Below are positions 54,946 to 64,000 of a stretch of DNA of 64,000 nt, one piece after another (the stretch's first letter is position 1; each line of letters starts with the position of its first letter). The notes under the pieces were generated by a model. The model saw only the letters and a list, made by a program, of their open reading frames with translations. It was not told the DNA's origin and did not search any database. The stretch is from Buxus sempervirens (Eukaryota > Streptophyta > Magnoliopsida > Buxales > Buxaceae), in the NCBI GenBank assembly GCA_947561395.2, contig OX387187.1:34329829-34393828 (forward strand), read 5' to 3'. Made by a program: the position numbers and the translations under genes.

Positions 54946-55448
54946 GCGAAGATGATGTTTATGGAGTCGTCGTCGTTCTCTCCTCTCCTCTCCTATGCGA
55001 AAAACCCTGGGTTCGACGAACGAACGCCGACGAAGAACGAACGCCGACTCCTTTCTTTGCCGGCGAACGAGGGTTGTTTCCCGAGCAACTTTGCTTCATC
55101 TCCAAGGCCGATGAACCCCCACGAACCCCGACACATCGTCATCTTCTTCTCCAAAAAACCGAAACCCTCTCCTTCCCCCATTCCTCTCTTCGCCGGCGAA
55201 TGCGGGTGGTTTCCCCACTCAGATTTTCGTCTTCTTCAAGGCCGACGAACGCCGACTAACTTCCCCCACTCTCCTTCCCCATTGATCTCTTCTTCTCCAA
55301 AAACCCCTTCGCTACCTGGACGAAACCCTCTCCTCCTCCATTTGTTTCGGGCAATGTTTCCCTCTCCATCATTCATTAACCCTCTATAATCGAAAACCCT
55401 TTGTCTGTTTGCACACATTGAGGCATTGGTCGTTGGAGAGCCACTGCG
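54946..55448. other. CT-rich, coding status unclear
   Basis: An open frame (54952-55389, + strand, 145 residues) is rich in Ser/Pro/Arg and carries no known domain; frames on the other strand are open too. A phrase CGACGAACGAACGCCGAC recurs, diverged, near 55012, 55030 and 55240. It could be a 5' leader or first exon of an undetected gene. I do not call a gene. Confidence 0.3.
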
Positions 55449-55615
55449 GTTGAAGTTTGTCGCCGTGGGAGTGTTGCCGTTGACGACCCTGTTGTTTCAT
55501 CGAAGTTGGTTTTCGTTGCGGTGTGGAGTGTTGCCGCGGGCAACCTTGCTGTCTCATCGAACTTGCTATTCGTCGCTGTAGGGAGTGCTGCCGTTGGCAA
55601 CCAGGCAGCTGCCGA
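55449..55615. repeat. tandem repeat of 57 bp
   Basis: Units start at 55471 (GTGTTGCCGTTGACGACC), 55528 (GTGTTGCCGCGGGCAACC) and 55585 (GTGCTGCCGTTGGCAACC), spacing 57 bp exactly, with a partial unit before. The length is a multiple of three and frames stay open on both strands (minus strand 55376-55687 in two frames). Confidence 0.75.
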
Positions 55616-56785
55616 GTGCCTCCCTTGAATTTGATTTTCCCCCAAACATTTGCATATGTAATTGAATTTGAATTTGCACATTTGCATATTTCCACCTATT
55701 TAAATGGTAATCTTGTTGCAAAAAAGGCTTGAATTTGAATATGGGTTGTTTGCCTTAGCGAAATGGGGTTCTTCGAATTTGAATATGAGTTTATGGCATG
55801 TTTTTCGAATATTGGCTGTAAATGTTCAGACCATGGTTGTCGATGATTTTTGCTGTCCAGAGAAATATTTGAATGATAAATATTTTTGGTTGTTGATTCT
55901 GGTTGAACTTTCTTGACTAGCTAATTGGTTTTCTGTTGGTATTGTTTATTTGGGATTTTTTGTAGTGCTCTTTTTCTAGCATTGTCTAACTATTATTTAA
56001 TTGACTTTCCTTAACTTTCATTTACTTTAATGTTGATAACATTCCTTAATTGCTTTGAGGTTCCTAAGCTGTCTTGGGCGCAATGCTTCTGATGGTCTTG
56101 ATGCAAAGTTACACTTCTACAGCGGATGATGTTCATGATGTTTATACTGCATTTTGCAAAATGTGCAAGCATTTAATTTCCTTACCATGTTACAATGGCC
56201 CTCTTGTCGACCATTAAATCTGTCTTCAAGTTTGCATGCATTGGAAAAGCAACTTTTAGTAGGCTTGAATAAGGAGCTAAATATGTAGCAATTTGGCATT
56301 TTAATATAAAAAACAACCATGATAACAGTAAGAAATGCCTTATCCCAACTAGTTAGGCTAGTAAATATAAGTCCTAGTCCTCCATCTCAGTTTGTCAAAT
56401 ATCATACCTTTAGTCAACTTATAAACATTCAAATTCTTTCATATTCACTCTATCTAGGTTTATTTGTCTTTATCTCAACCACTTATATCCTTCAATATAA
56501 TTTCACAGATGCTCAAATTTATCTTCGAATTCTTCACTTTACACTTCCAAACCATCTTACACATTGATCTCATTGTCCTCATTTTAGCAAAATTCACCAT
56601 ATAATGCCCACTATTCTAACCCATATATCATAGTAAACATAATAGCTATCCTGTAAAAAAAATTTGTTTTTCAGTTGAAGTGGCCAATGGTTCAGTCAAC
56701 TAAAAATTGCCATGGAGTTGAGATCAAGAATAAATTTCATATTTTAATTTTCAAAGAAAATATCACAATGTAGACATAAATAGGG
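55616..56785. other. AT-rich intergenic
   Basis: No gene or repeat recognised. Confidence 0.4.
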
Positions 56786-59257
56786 TCTTGGTTGTGGTCC
56801 TGGTTTGAGTCAGCTTTACTTTGGTCTCACCCGATTCCTAATCCGATATGCAGTTTGGTTAAGTCTGGCGGGACCACCCGAGTGGTGTGGGTCCCTTTAA
56901 TTGCTTTTATCTTGATTAATTAGGTAATCTGAGTCTGGTTGGGTGGGCCCCGTTGGAAGGCCCACGGTGTCCTTGGTGGGCTTAGTCAAGCCCGTGTGCC
57001 CTTGTGGGCCTCGGCCTATCCTAGGAGGCCCTTGGGCTTTGGTTAAGTGTTTTGATTTTACTTTAGGTTTAGATTTAAAGTTTAAGTGTTTTCCATGAAA
57101 AGGTGGGCCGGATTGGTTTGTGAGCCCCTAAGGTGGGCCCACATGGTGGCCAAGTATTTTTATTGGATTTATCTTTTTAATTTGCCAAAGTGAGTTGGAC
57201 ACTGGGCTTGGGGCCCGTAGTCCAAATCTGGGCTTGAAAGCTCAAGTTACGGGAATTTAGGGTTTGCTCCCTTCCTTGGTTCGGTTGGCGGGCTTTGGCG
57301 GGCCCGATAGGCCCTTTGCCCTTGGTCTCGGCCAAACCACGCATTTCATGCATCAATTCACTAATAGGTCCGGGTGGGCCGCATTAGGTTTGGCCCACCC
57401 GGTTTAATCGGTTAATTTCACTTACCTTGATTAAGTTACATGCATTCATTTCATTGTGTTTATTGGGCTTGGTGGGCCCCGTTGGAAGGCCCACTGGAAA
57501 TCAAGTTGGACCGGGGGTCCAAGTCCCATGTTGGGTTTCCGGGTGAACCGGAAACCCTATTGGTTTATCCGGTTCGGTTCGGAAATGGCACTCACATCCA
57601 GCAATAATCACAGAAAAATATACAAGGTTGACACTTATTAAGGAGAGACTGGCTCATTATGCTGGGGGCGAAGCCCCCCGTGGTACGGTAAAGGGCATTT
57701 TCAGGATTTTTCAAAAATATAGCAATTCGGCATTTTTTAGGGGTATGCGCCGACCTCAGGCACTAGGCGCAAGGTCAGCGAGGTGGGCGGACCGAAAAAC
57801 CGAGAAAAAAGATTCACGGGCGAAGTGGGCGCGAGCTGAGCGCATCCAAAACTAAGTGAGCACGAGCTGAGTGCATCCAAAACTAAGTGAGCGCGAGCTG
57901 AGCGCATCCAAAACTAAGTGAGCACGAGCTGAGTGCATCCAAAACTAAGTGAGCGCGAGCTGAGCGCATCCAAAACTAAGTGAGCGCAAGCTGAGCGCAT
58001 CCAAAACTAAGAAGTGGATGCGAGCTCAGCGCACCCAAAACGGAAGTGGGCGCGAGCTCAACGCATACCCCGATTCCCTGTTTTTTTTTTCAACTCCATT
58101 TTTAACTGGTTTTTAGGATCTGTAATCACTCTCTGGGGATCCTTAGAACCCCAGAAGACCTCTAAACACAATTTGAAATTAATCTAACCTAAGTTGTAAG
58201 GATCAAATGTCTTTGCAAACCTACAAATCCGAACACAAAACACTAACAGAACATGAAGAAAGGAACAGGGGGGTTTTATCGGGTTACAATAACAGAGATG
58301 GAGAAATCATGGGGGAACATGGTCCCCTTTCGAATCAAACAAACAAGTAATATCAGTGAAGAACAAAAATGCTAGAAAACAAGATATCGCAATGAACTTA
58401 TTTATTTTGGACAAGAGTTCGTTGGGAACATTACCTGGGTGTTTTAACACCCCGGCAGGATGTGTTGGACCTTGGAGCTCGAGTGACTGTCGGAGCAGCA
58501 CCTCTCCATGCCCACAGCAAGATCTCCTTCGGGTTTGATGAGGAAGAAGAGGAAGAGAGGAGCAGGGTCTTCAAAAGCTGAACAGAAAAATGCCGAACCC
58601 AAAAATCCCCCAACCTTAAAAATCCCAACCCCCAACCTTCGAGTCCCAAAAAAAATGCCGAACCCTTTGCAATGGGGCTTCCGCGGCTTTTATAGGAGAG
58701 AAAAGAAAGGGTAGCCGCTAAGCGCAAGCTTAGCGCATACCGCTTGCCACGTTCGCGCGAGCGGCCAAATGATTAAAAACATTTAATGCGGCCGCTCGTT
58801 TGTTTTAAAAATCCGAAAATTAAGATATAGTCCCTGGGATATTTGGATTTAATATTATTTTATTCAGATATTTTCAGATTGGTCCCTGGGATCTTTTGAA
58901 TGTTTGGATATTTACGGATTTGATCCCCGAGATATTTTCCTGCGCAACTCGCCACGTGTGCAGCTTTTTGCCACGTGTGCAGTTTAACGGTTTTGCTGCT
59001 CGGAAACTTTGTCAGCTCATATTTTCTTCATCCGGGCTCTGATCTGGGCAAACTCAGTTGTGTTAGAATCGTATCAGAGCCCTCCATCCCATGACCTAGG
59101 GGTAGGCCTCTGGATTGGATTTTAGCAGAAAGTCAACTTTTGGCTCTGCTCAAGTTTGACCGCCCGCAGAACCTTCATCCGAACTCCGATTCCTGCAAAC
59201 TCAGTTGCGTTGGAACCATGTCGAGATTCTCTATCCAATAACCTAGGGGTAGGCATC
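56786..59257 (-). repeat. LTR family B, copy 2 (interrupted)
   Basis: Minus-strand family B LTR. Its left end is eroded (CGGTTTGAG-type sequence near 56806, with about 75 bp missing relative to 62782-62862). It has a TATA box (minus, about 58690), a GC-rich dyad array (57775-58072) and the start of the 147-bp repeat zone. At 59257 it is cut by a family A LTR; the rest should lie beyond the window. Confidence 0.85.
57815..58040 (+). repeat. 31-bp tandem repeat with alternating arms
   Basis: The phrase GCATCCAAAACTAAG recurs with exact 31-bp spacing (CATCC at 57843, 57874, 57905, 57936, 57967, 57998). Units alternate between GCGCGAGCTGAGCGC and GCACGAGCTGAGTGC. Both forms keep the outer four bases complementary (GCGC/GCGC and GCAC/GTGC). 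Confidence 0.8.
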
Positions 59258-59399
59258 TGTAGACACCCCAAATTGCACAAACAATCTGTAAGCACCTCAT
59301 TTTTGCGCTCCAAGAAAAACCAAAAATGCAAACCCTGGACAGAAATTCAAACCCTAAGGGGTGAAAAGTTGACTTTTTGATCAAGTGAAAATTGGCCAC

Positions 59400-60010
59400 C
59401 TCGCTTTATGCCATTGGATAGAGAATCTCGACACGGTTCCAACGCAACTGAGTTTGCAGGAATCGGGGTCCGGACGAAGGTTCGGCGGGCGGTCAAACTT
59501 AAGGAAAAGCCAGGAGTTGACTTTTCCTCGAATTCCGTGCCAAGTACCTTGCTTTATATCATTGGATAGAGAATCTCGACACGATCCCAACGCAACTGAG
59601 TTTGCAGGAATCGGGGTCCGGACGAAGGTTCGGCGGGCGGTCAAACTTAAGGAAAAGCCAGGAGTTGACTTTTCCTCGAATTCCGTGCCAAGTACCTTGC
59701 TTTATATCATTGGATAGAGAATCTCGACACGATCCCAACGCAACTGAGTTTGCAGGAATCGGGGTCCGGATGAAGGTTCTGCGGGCGGTCAAACTTAAGG
59801 AAAAGCCAGGAGTTGACTTTTCCTCGAATTCCGTGCCAAGTACCTTGCTTTATATCATTGGATAGAGAATCTCGACACGATTCCAACGCAACTGAGTTTA
59901 CAGGAATCGGGGTCCGGATGAAGGTTCTGCGAGCGGTCAAACTTGAGCAGAGCCAAAAGTTGACTTTCTGCTAAAATCCGATCCGGAGGCCTACCCCTAG
60001 GTCATGGGAT
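59400..60010 (+). repeat. tandem repeat of 148 bp in LTR-B copy 3
   Basis: ATTGGATAGAGAATCTCGAC recurs at 59413, 59561, 59709 and 59857 with exact 148-bp spacing; a diverged fifth unit starts near 60004 (ATGGGATGGAGGG). Units 2 and 3 are almost identical. Confidence 0.9.
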
Positions 60011-61494
60011 GGAGGGCTCCGATACGATTCTAATAAAACTAAGTTTGCCCAAATCGGAGTCCGGATGAAGAAAATATAAGCTGATGAAATTTCCGAGCAG
60101 CAAAACCGGCAATCTGCGCACATGGCAAAAAGCTGCACACGTGGCGAGTTGCGCAGGAAAATATCTCGGGGATCAAATCCGTAAATATCCGAACATTCGA
60201 AATATCCCAGGGACTAAATCTGTAAAAATCCGAGAATATCGGATTTTACCAAAAATTGTCAGGGACTAAATCTGAATTTTAAAGATTTTTACGTCCGGCG
60301 AGCGGCAGCATTAAATGATTTTCATCATTATGCCGCTCGCGCGGACGTGGCGAGCGGGCTTGCGCCCACCTTGAGCTGGGCGCCAAGGTGGGCGGCACCT
60401 TTTTTTCTTGGTCTATATAACCCGCGCGACTTTTCGCGCAGGGGGTTGGAAGATTTTTGGAAAAAGAAACTAAGTGTTCGGAGTGTTGGAGGGTTCGAAG
60501 GGTTTTTTTTTTTTTTTTGTTTGATTTTCTTCTTCCTTCACCCGAAGCCCCTCTCTTCACCCCTGCTTGCTTCCCAAAAAACCCCAAGCGCATCCCCCCC
60601 TTTGGTTCTTCTCCATTTCCACCCAAGCAAGTGGAAGCTTGCTACTGTTGGTGCGGTAAAGAGGAGGCTCCAGCCGCTGTCCGACTTCGTGGAGGCTCCC
60701 CCACTCAGCTAAAGAACTCAAGAACCACCAGGTAAACATCCCTGTTACTTTGGGTTATACATATATGAGTATGTGATGTTTTTTTCGTAAGCCGGTCTTA
60801 TTCGGTGGTATGAGGCCACAGCCATGAAACCATGTTTTTTTTGTTCACTTCCATCTGATGAAGACCACCAAGTAAGGAAGAGGAAGATGCACGTGTTGTT
60901 CGCGCCGAAAAGGGAGCATGTTCCCAAGTTCCCTACATCCATTGTACCCCTGTAAACCCCCCTCCTCATTCCCTTCTTCGGATGTTAGGGTGCATGCTTG
61001 AAGGTCTAGTCGTGGGTGGGAGTACATGCAATGTTTGCATGTGGTTCCTTTTGTTTTTTTACATTACTGGGTTTGCTAACATGTTGCTTGTGCACCCTTG
61101 AGCATGCTCCCATCACCCCCCCTCCTTTAAGATATTAATGCATCTGTACCAGTTTTTTATCGGGTCTGTTTTCTTTTAAGAGATTTTGGGATGAAGCATG
61201 AAGCATGAAGCATGTTTAGATTAGTTTGAATACATGTTTAAGTGGCTTCTGGGGAGTGGTCGAAGCCCGGGGAAGTGTCCTGGGCATATTATTCGTGAAG
61301 TATTTTGAATGCATGTTTGTACTGTGAGTTTTCTGGGTTTTCAAAACTTGAAATAAAATGTGTTTAGATTAAATCCAAAATTAGTTGGGAGGTGTTCTGG
61401 GCATGTTGGGAGGCTAGTGGAACAGTTACAGACCTAAAAAATCGGCCAGAGTTGGAGATCTCAAAAAAACAGAGAGTTGAAAATCACAGTGACC

Positions 61495-61755
61495 TGCCGC
61501 CCACCTGGCGCCCACCTGGCGCTCACCTAGGAGGTGGGCGCCCCTTTCAGCCCACTTCCCGCCGAGCTGGCGCCCACCTGGCGCTCAGCTCGCGCCCACC
61601 TAAAACCAAGTGAAATTCTCGCGCCCATCTCGCGCTCACCTCCCGCCCAGCTCGCGCTCACATGGTATCGGGTGAGCGCCAGGTCAAATTTTCGCCCGGT
61701 TCTGGCGCCCATCTGGCGCCCACCTGGCGCTCACCTCAGGAGGTGAGCGCCAGGT
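61495..61755. repeat. GC-rich short dyad array (LTR-B copy 3)
   Basis: Repeats of GGCGCCCACCTGGCGCTCACC-like units with palindromic cores (GGCGCC, GAGGTGAGCGCC with GGCGCTCACCT). It corresponds in place to 41718-42015 and 57775-58072, but the central hexamer is changed. Confidence 0.7.
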
Positions 61756-63064
61756 CCAAAACAGGCCGAATTGTTATTTTTTTTTGAAAATTCCAAAAAT
61801 ACGCCCGCACCCCCCACCCCTTGGTTCGCTGCGCATCCAACTCGTACCTTGGTACGGGGAGGTACCCCACCCCGTGGGCTCCGCTTTGCTTCGCCCACAG
61901 GGCCCCCGGGTACCTCCCCTTGGACCCAGCACAATGAGCCGGTTTTTTTTTTCTGACAGAGTGTCTATCTTGTGTCTTTTTGTGTGATTATTGCTAGATG
62001 TGAATGATATTTCTGAACCGAACCGGATAAACCAATAGGGTTTCTGGGTCACCCGGAAACCCGACATGGGACTTGGACTCCCGGTCCAACTTGACTTCCA
62101 GTGAGCCTTCCAACGGGGCCCACCAAGCCCAATAAACACCAAAAGCATGCCATTAGAATAACTTAAGTAAAATGAACAATTTGAACCGGGCGGGCCAAAC
62201 CCAATGCGGCCCACCCGAGCCTTGTTATGTGAAATTGATGCATGAATTGCGTGGTTTGGCCGAGACCAAGGGCAAGGGCCTATCGGGCCCGCCAAAGCCC
62301 ACCAACCGAACCAAGGAAGGGTGCAAACCCTAACTTCCGGTAACTGGGGCTTACAAGCCCAGATTTGGACTGCGGGCCCCAAGCCCAGTGTCCGAATCAC
62401 TTTGGCAAAATTAAAAAGATAAGTCCAATAAAAAAAATACTTGGCCACCATGTGGGCCCACCTAAGGGGCCCACCAACCAGTCCGGCCCACTTGTGCATA
62501 AAAAACACTTAACCTTCAAATCTGAATCTAAAGTAAAATCAATGCACCAACCAAAGCCCAAAGGGCCTCCTAGGATAGGCCAAGGCCCACAAGGGCACAC
62601 GGGCTTGACTAAGCCCACCAAGGATACCGTGGGCCTTCCAACGGGGCCCACCCAACCAGACTCAGATCACCTAAGTAATCAAGATAAAAGCAACTAAAGG
62701 GACCCACACCACTCAGGTGGTCCCGCCAGACTTAACCAAATTGCATATCGGATTATGAAACAGGTGAGACCAATGTAAGTTGACTCAAACCAGGGAACCC
62801 ACGGGACCCGTCATCCGACGGGGTGGACCGGGGTGTCTACGGACTTCCCCGAACCACAACCGAGAACAGACTTAGAATCTCAAGCCGCAGACCAAAAAGC
62901 CCTAATAGGCAAAATTATGCACCCAGGTGTCCGCCTGCACCCCATCAGGCGGTGGCGACTCCGAATTACCCCGTCCCGCGTTTCCCACGCGCGCACACAA
63001 TCATCAAAAATCATTATCTCCTGGAAAGCCAGCACAGAATTTGAAGAAAATAGACTTTTACCTG

Positions 63065-63175
63065 TATCCGGATACTCATACCGGATACATGTGAGCCTTA
63101 GTGTATCCGGTACCATGTACCGGATACCTTAAGGCCCTTTTTTATCCGGCCTGATATACCGGATACCTTAAGTTT
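63065..63175. promoter_or_regulatory. dyad array, subtype 3
   Basis: Three inverted repeats in U3: GTATCCGG...CCGGATAC at 63065-63089, GTATCCGGTACCATGTACCG with ATAC at 63105-63128, and TTATCCGG...CCGGATAC at 63142-63167. The core TATCCGG differs from TATCCGAC, with matching change in the other arm. Confidence 0.7.
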
Positions 63176-64000
63176 GCTCAAAATTAGGGTTTTCCGAGAG
63201 CTTTTCACTTTTACCATCATGTCCCTCATTAAATGAGGGGAAATCGCGGAAATAACCTTAGGGTTTAGGTTGGAGGGGTTCTAGACATTAAGTTGTGTCT
63301 ACCAATGACCTTAGCCTTTGCCTATAAATAGGAGCCTCCTCCTTGAGCAAATGGCACTCAACTCTTGTTTTGAATTCTCGCAAAGAAGAACTCCAAGAGA
63401 AGAAGAAAACCGCTGTGGAATCGCCTCCAGAACTCAGGTAAGCCTCAACTTTTCTTTTTATTTTCTGTCTTTACATTCCTAGATCTAGATCTCTTCTTCT
63501 ACCTTTCTATAGTGTAAAGCCTTGTTTGTATGTGTGGAAATCCTTCCCCGGCTCAAAGTATCTCAAGACTCCCTTAGCCGTAAAACGTGAAGGCGGATCT
63601 AGGAGAAACGAGACTGGGGATTGACCCTAGTGCTAGAACCTATGTAGCATAAGGCCTTTTTGATTGATTGTAAACCGTTCCATATTCAAAGTACCCTTGA
63701 TTATCTTAAAGAGAACAGAGGGAAACGATAATGGAACGGAACCCTAGGCTATGCTAGAACCTATTTTGTTGAATCTATATGCATGTGTATGGATCTTGCT
63801 TGGTTTTTCACTTTTGCACACATATTACACCTTTTTGGTGAATAGGCTCACATTTGGGGATTTATTGCATTCATTGTGATAAATCTCAAATAAATGGCCT
63901 GAATCAATTCTGGAATGCCTTTCGGATGATTTTAAAGTATTTGTGTTCATCTTGCACGAATCCCATATTTTTTTATCAATTTTCGGACTTGGATTTCTTC

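Larger units (their letters stand above)
59287..62997 (+). repeat. solo LTR, family B, copy 3
   Basis: 3711 bp, TGTAAGCACCTC...CGCGCGCACA, with the perfect target duplication CAATC (59282-59286, 62998-63002). TATA box TCTATATAAC at 60411-60420. It carries 148-bp repeats (59400-60010), a GC-rich dyad array (61495-61755) and a hairpin (61857-61920). The part 62640-62700 and the GGCGACTCCGAATTACCCCG end match copies 1 and 2 in reverse. Confidence 0.93.
59258..64000 (+). repeat. LTR family A, copy at right edge (interrupted, runs off window)
   Basis: Starts TGTAGACACCCCAAATTGCAC (59258-59286), is cut by the family B LTR, and resumes at 62998. It shows dyads (63065-63175), a TATA box (63321) and the conserved block near 63580. 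The window ends before the U5 part. It is inserted into LTR-B copy 2. Confidence 0.88.

Noticed and set aside
54952-55389. Hypothetical protein of 145 residues
   Set aside because: Low-complexity Ser/Pro/Arg composition, open frames on the opposite strand, no domain and no visible gene structure.
59381-59940. Repeated open frames of 77-110 residues on both strands
   Set aside because: They read through the 148-bp tandem repeat of a solo LTR and simply repeat the unit.
1-64000. tRNA, rRNA or other structural RNA genes
   Set aside because: No cloverleaf with A and B boxes and no rRNA sequence noticed by eye; only the tRNA-complementary primer site at 4965 was found. A tRNAscan/Rfam search would settle it.

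Overview
The window is plant nuclear DNA, made mostly of nested transposons around a small cluster of GNA-type (mannose-binding, bulb-type) lectin genes. Plant origin follows from Tat/Ogre-type Ty3-gypsy elements, a CACTA element, L1-type LINE remnants, PIF/Harbinger-like and hAT-like elements, an NLR remnant and a leucine aminopeptidase fragment. Several short secreted single-domain GNA lectins in a row suggest a monocot, but the sequence does not prove it.

1-27.6 kb: a Tat/Ogre-type retrotransposon on the + strand (2491-26564) sits inside an older relative on the - strand (65-2490 plus 26565-27572). Both ends of the insertion carry the 5-bp duplication CCGGC. From left to right it has a 2.47-kb LTR, a tRNA-Arg-like primer site, a repeat-rich leader, decayed gag, protease, RT/RNase H and integrase, and then two genes on the opposite strand. 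One is a plant-mobile-domain (PMD)-like gene with GT-AG introns whose phases mostly fit; the other is a DUF7745-like gene. The right end is abnormal: the 3' LTR stops after 1.7 kb and folds back into an inverted copy that ends exactly at its own U3 terminus, next to the target duplication. Short dyad-symmetric repeats stand upstream of a TATA box at the LTR promoter, at both antisense-gene promoters and inside the leader.

27.9-38.5 kb: an NLR-like remnant, lectin A1 (28977-29399, intact), and lectin B1 (31633-32059, broken). A 5.9-kb CACTA element (32075-37937) separates B1 from its own promoter.

38.8-48.3 kb: an L1-like LINE remnant on the - strand is split by a solo copia LTR, a solo 3.3-kb gypsy-type LTR (family B) and a PIF/Harbinger-like element. 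The last carries a leucine aminopeptidase fragment with a retained intron and is itself interrupted by a solo LTR of family A. All four insertions have recognisable target duplications. A hAT-like element follows.

48.6-55 kb: lectin B2 (48628-49029), the 3' trace of a deleted lectin A copy (to about 50488), and lectin A2 (52842-53255), all within duplicated blocks. A1 and A2 lie in related blocks of about 2 kb.

56.8-64 kb: a three-level nest of LTRs: family B (-), split by family A (+), split by a solo family B LTR (+) with duplication CAATC.

Only lectins A1, A2 and B2 look like intact host genes. No tRNA, rRNA or CRISPR array was seen.
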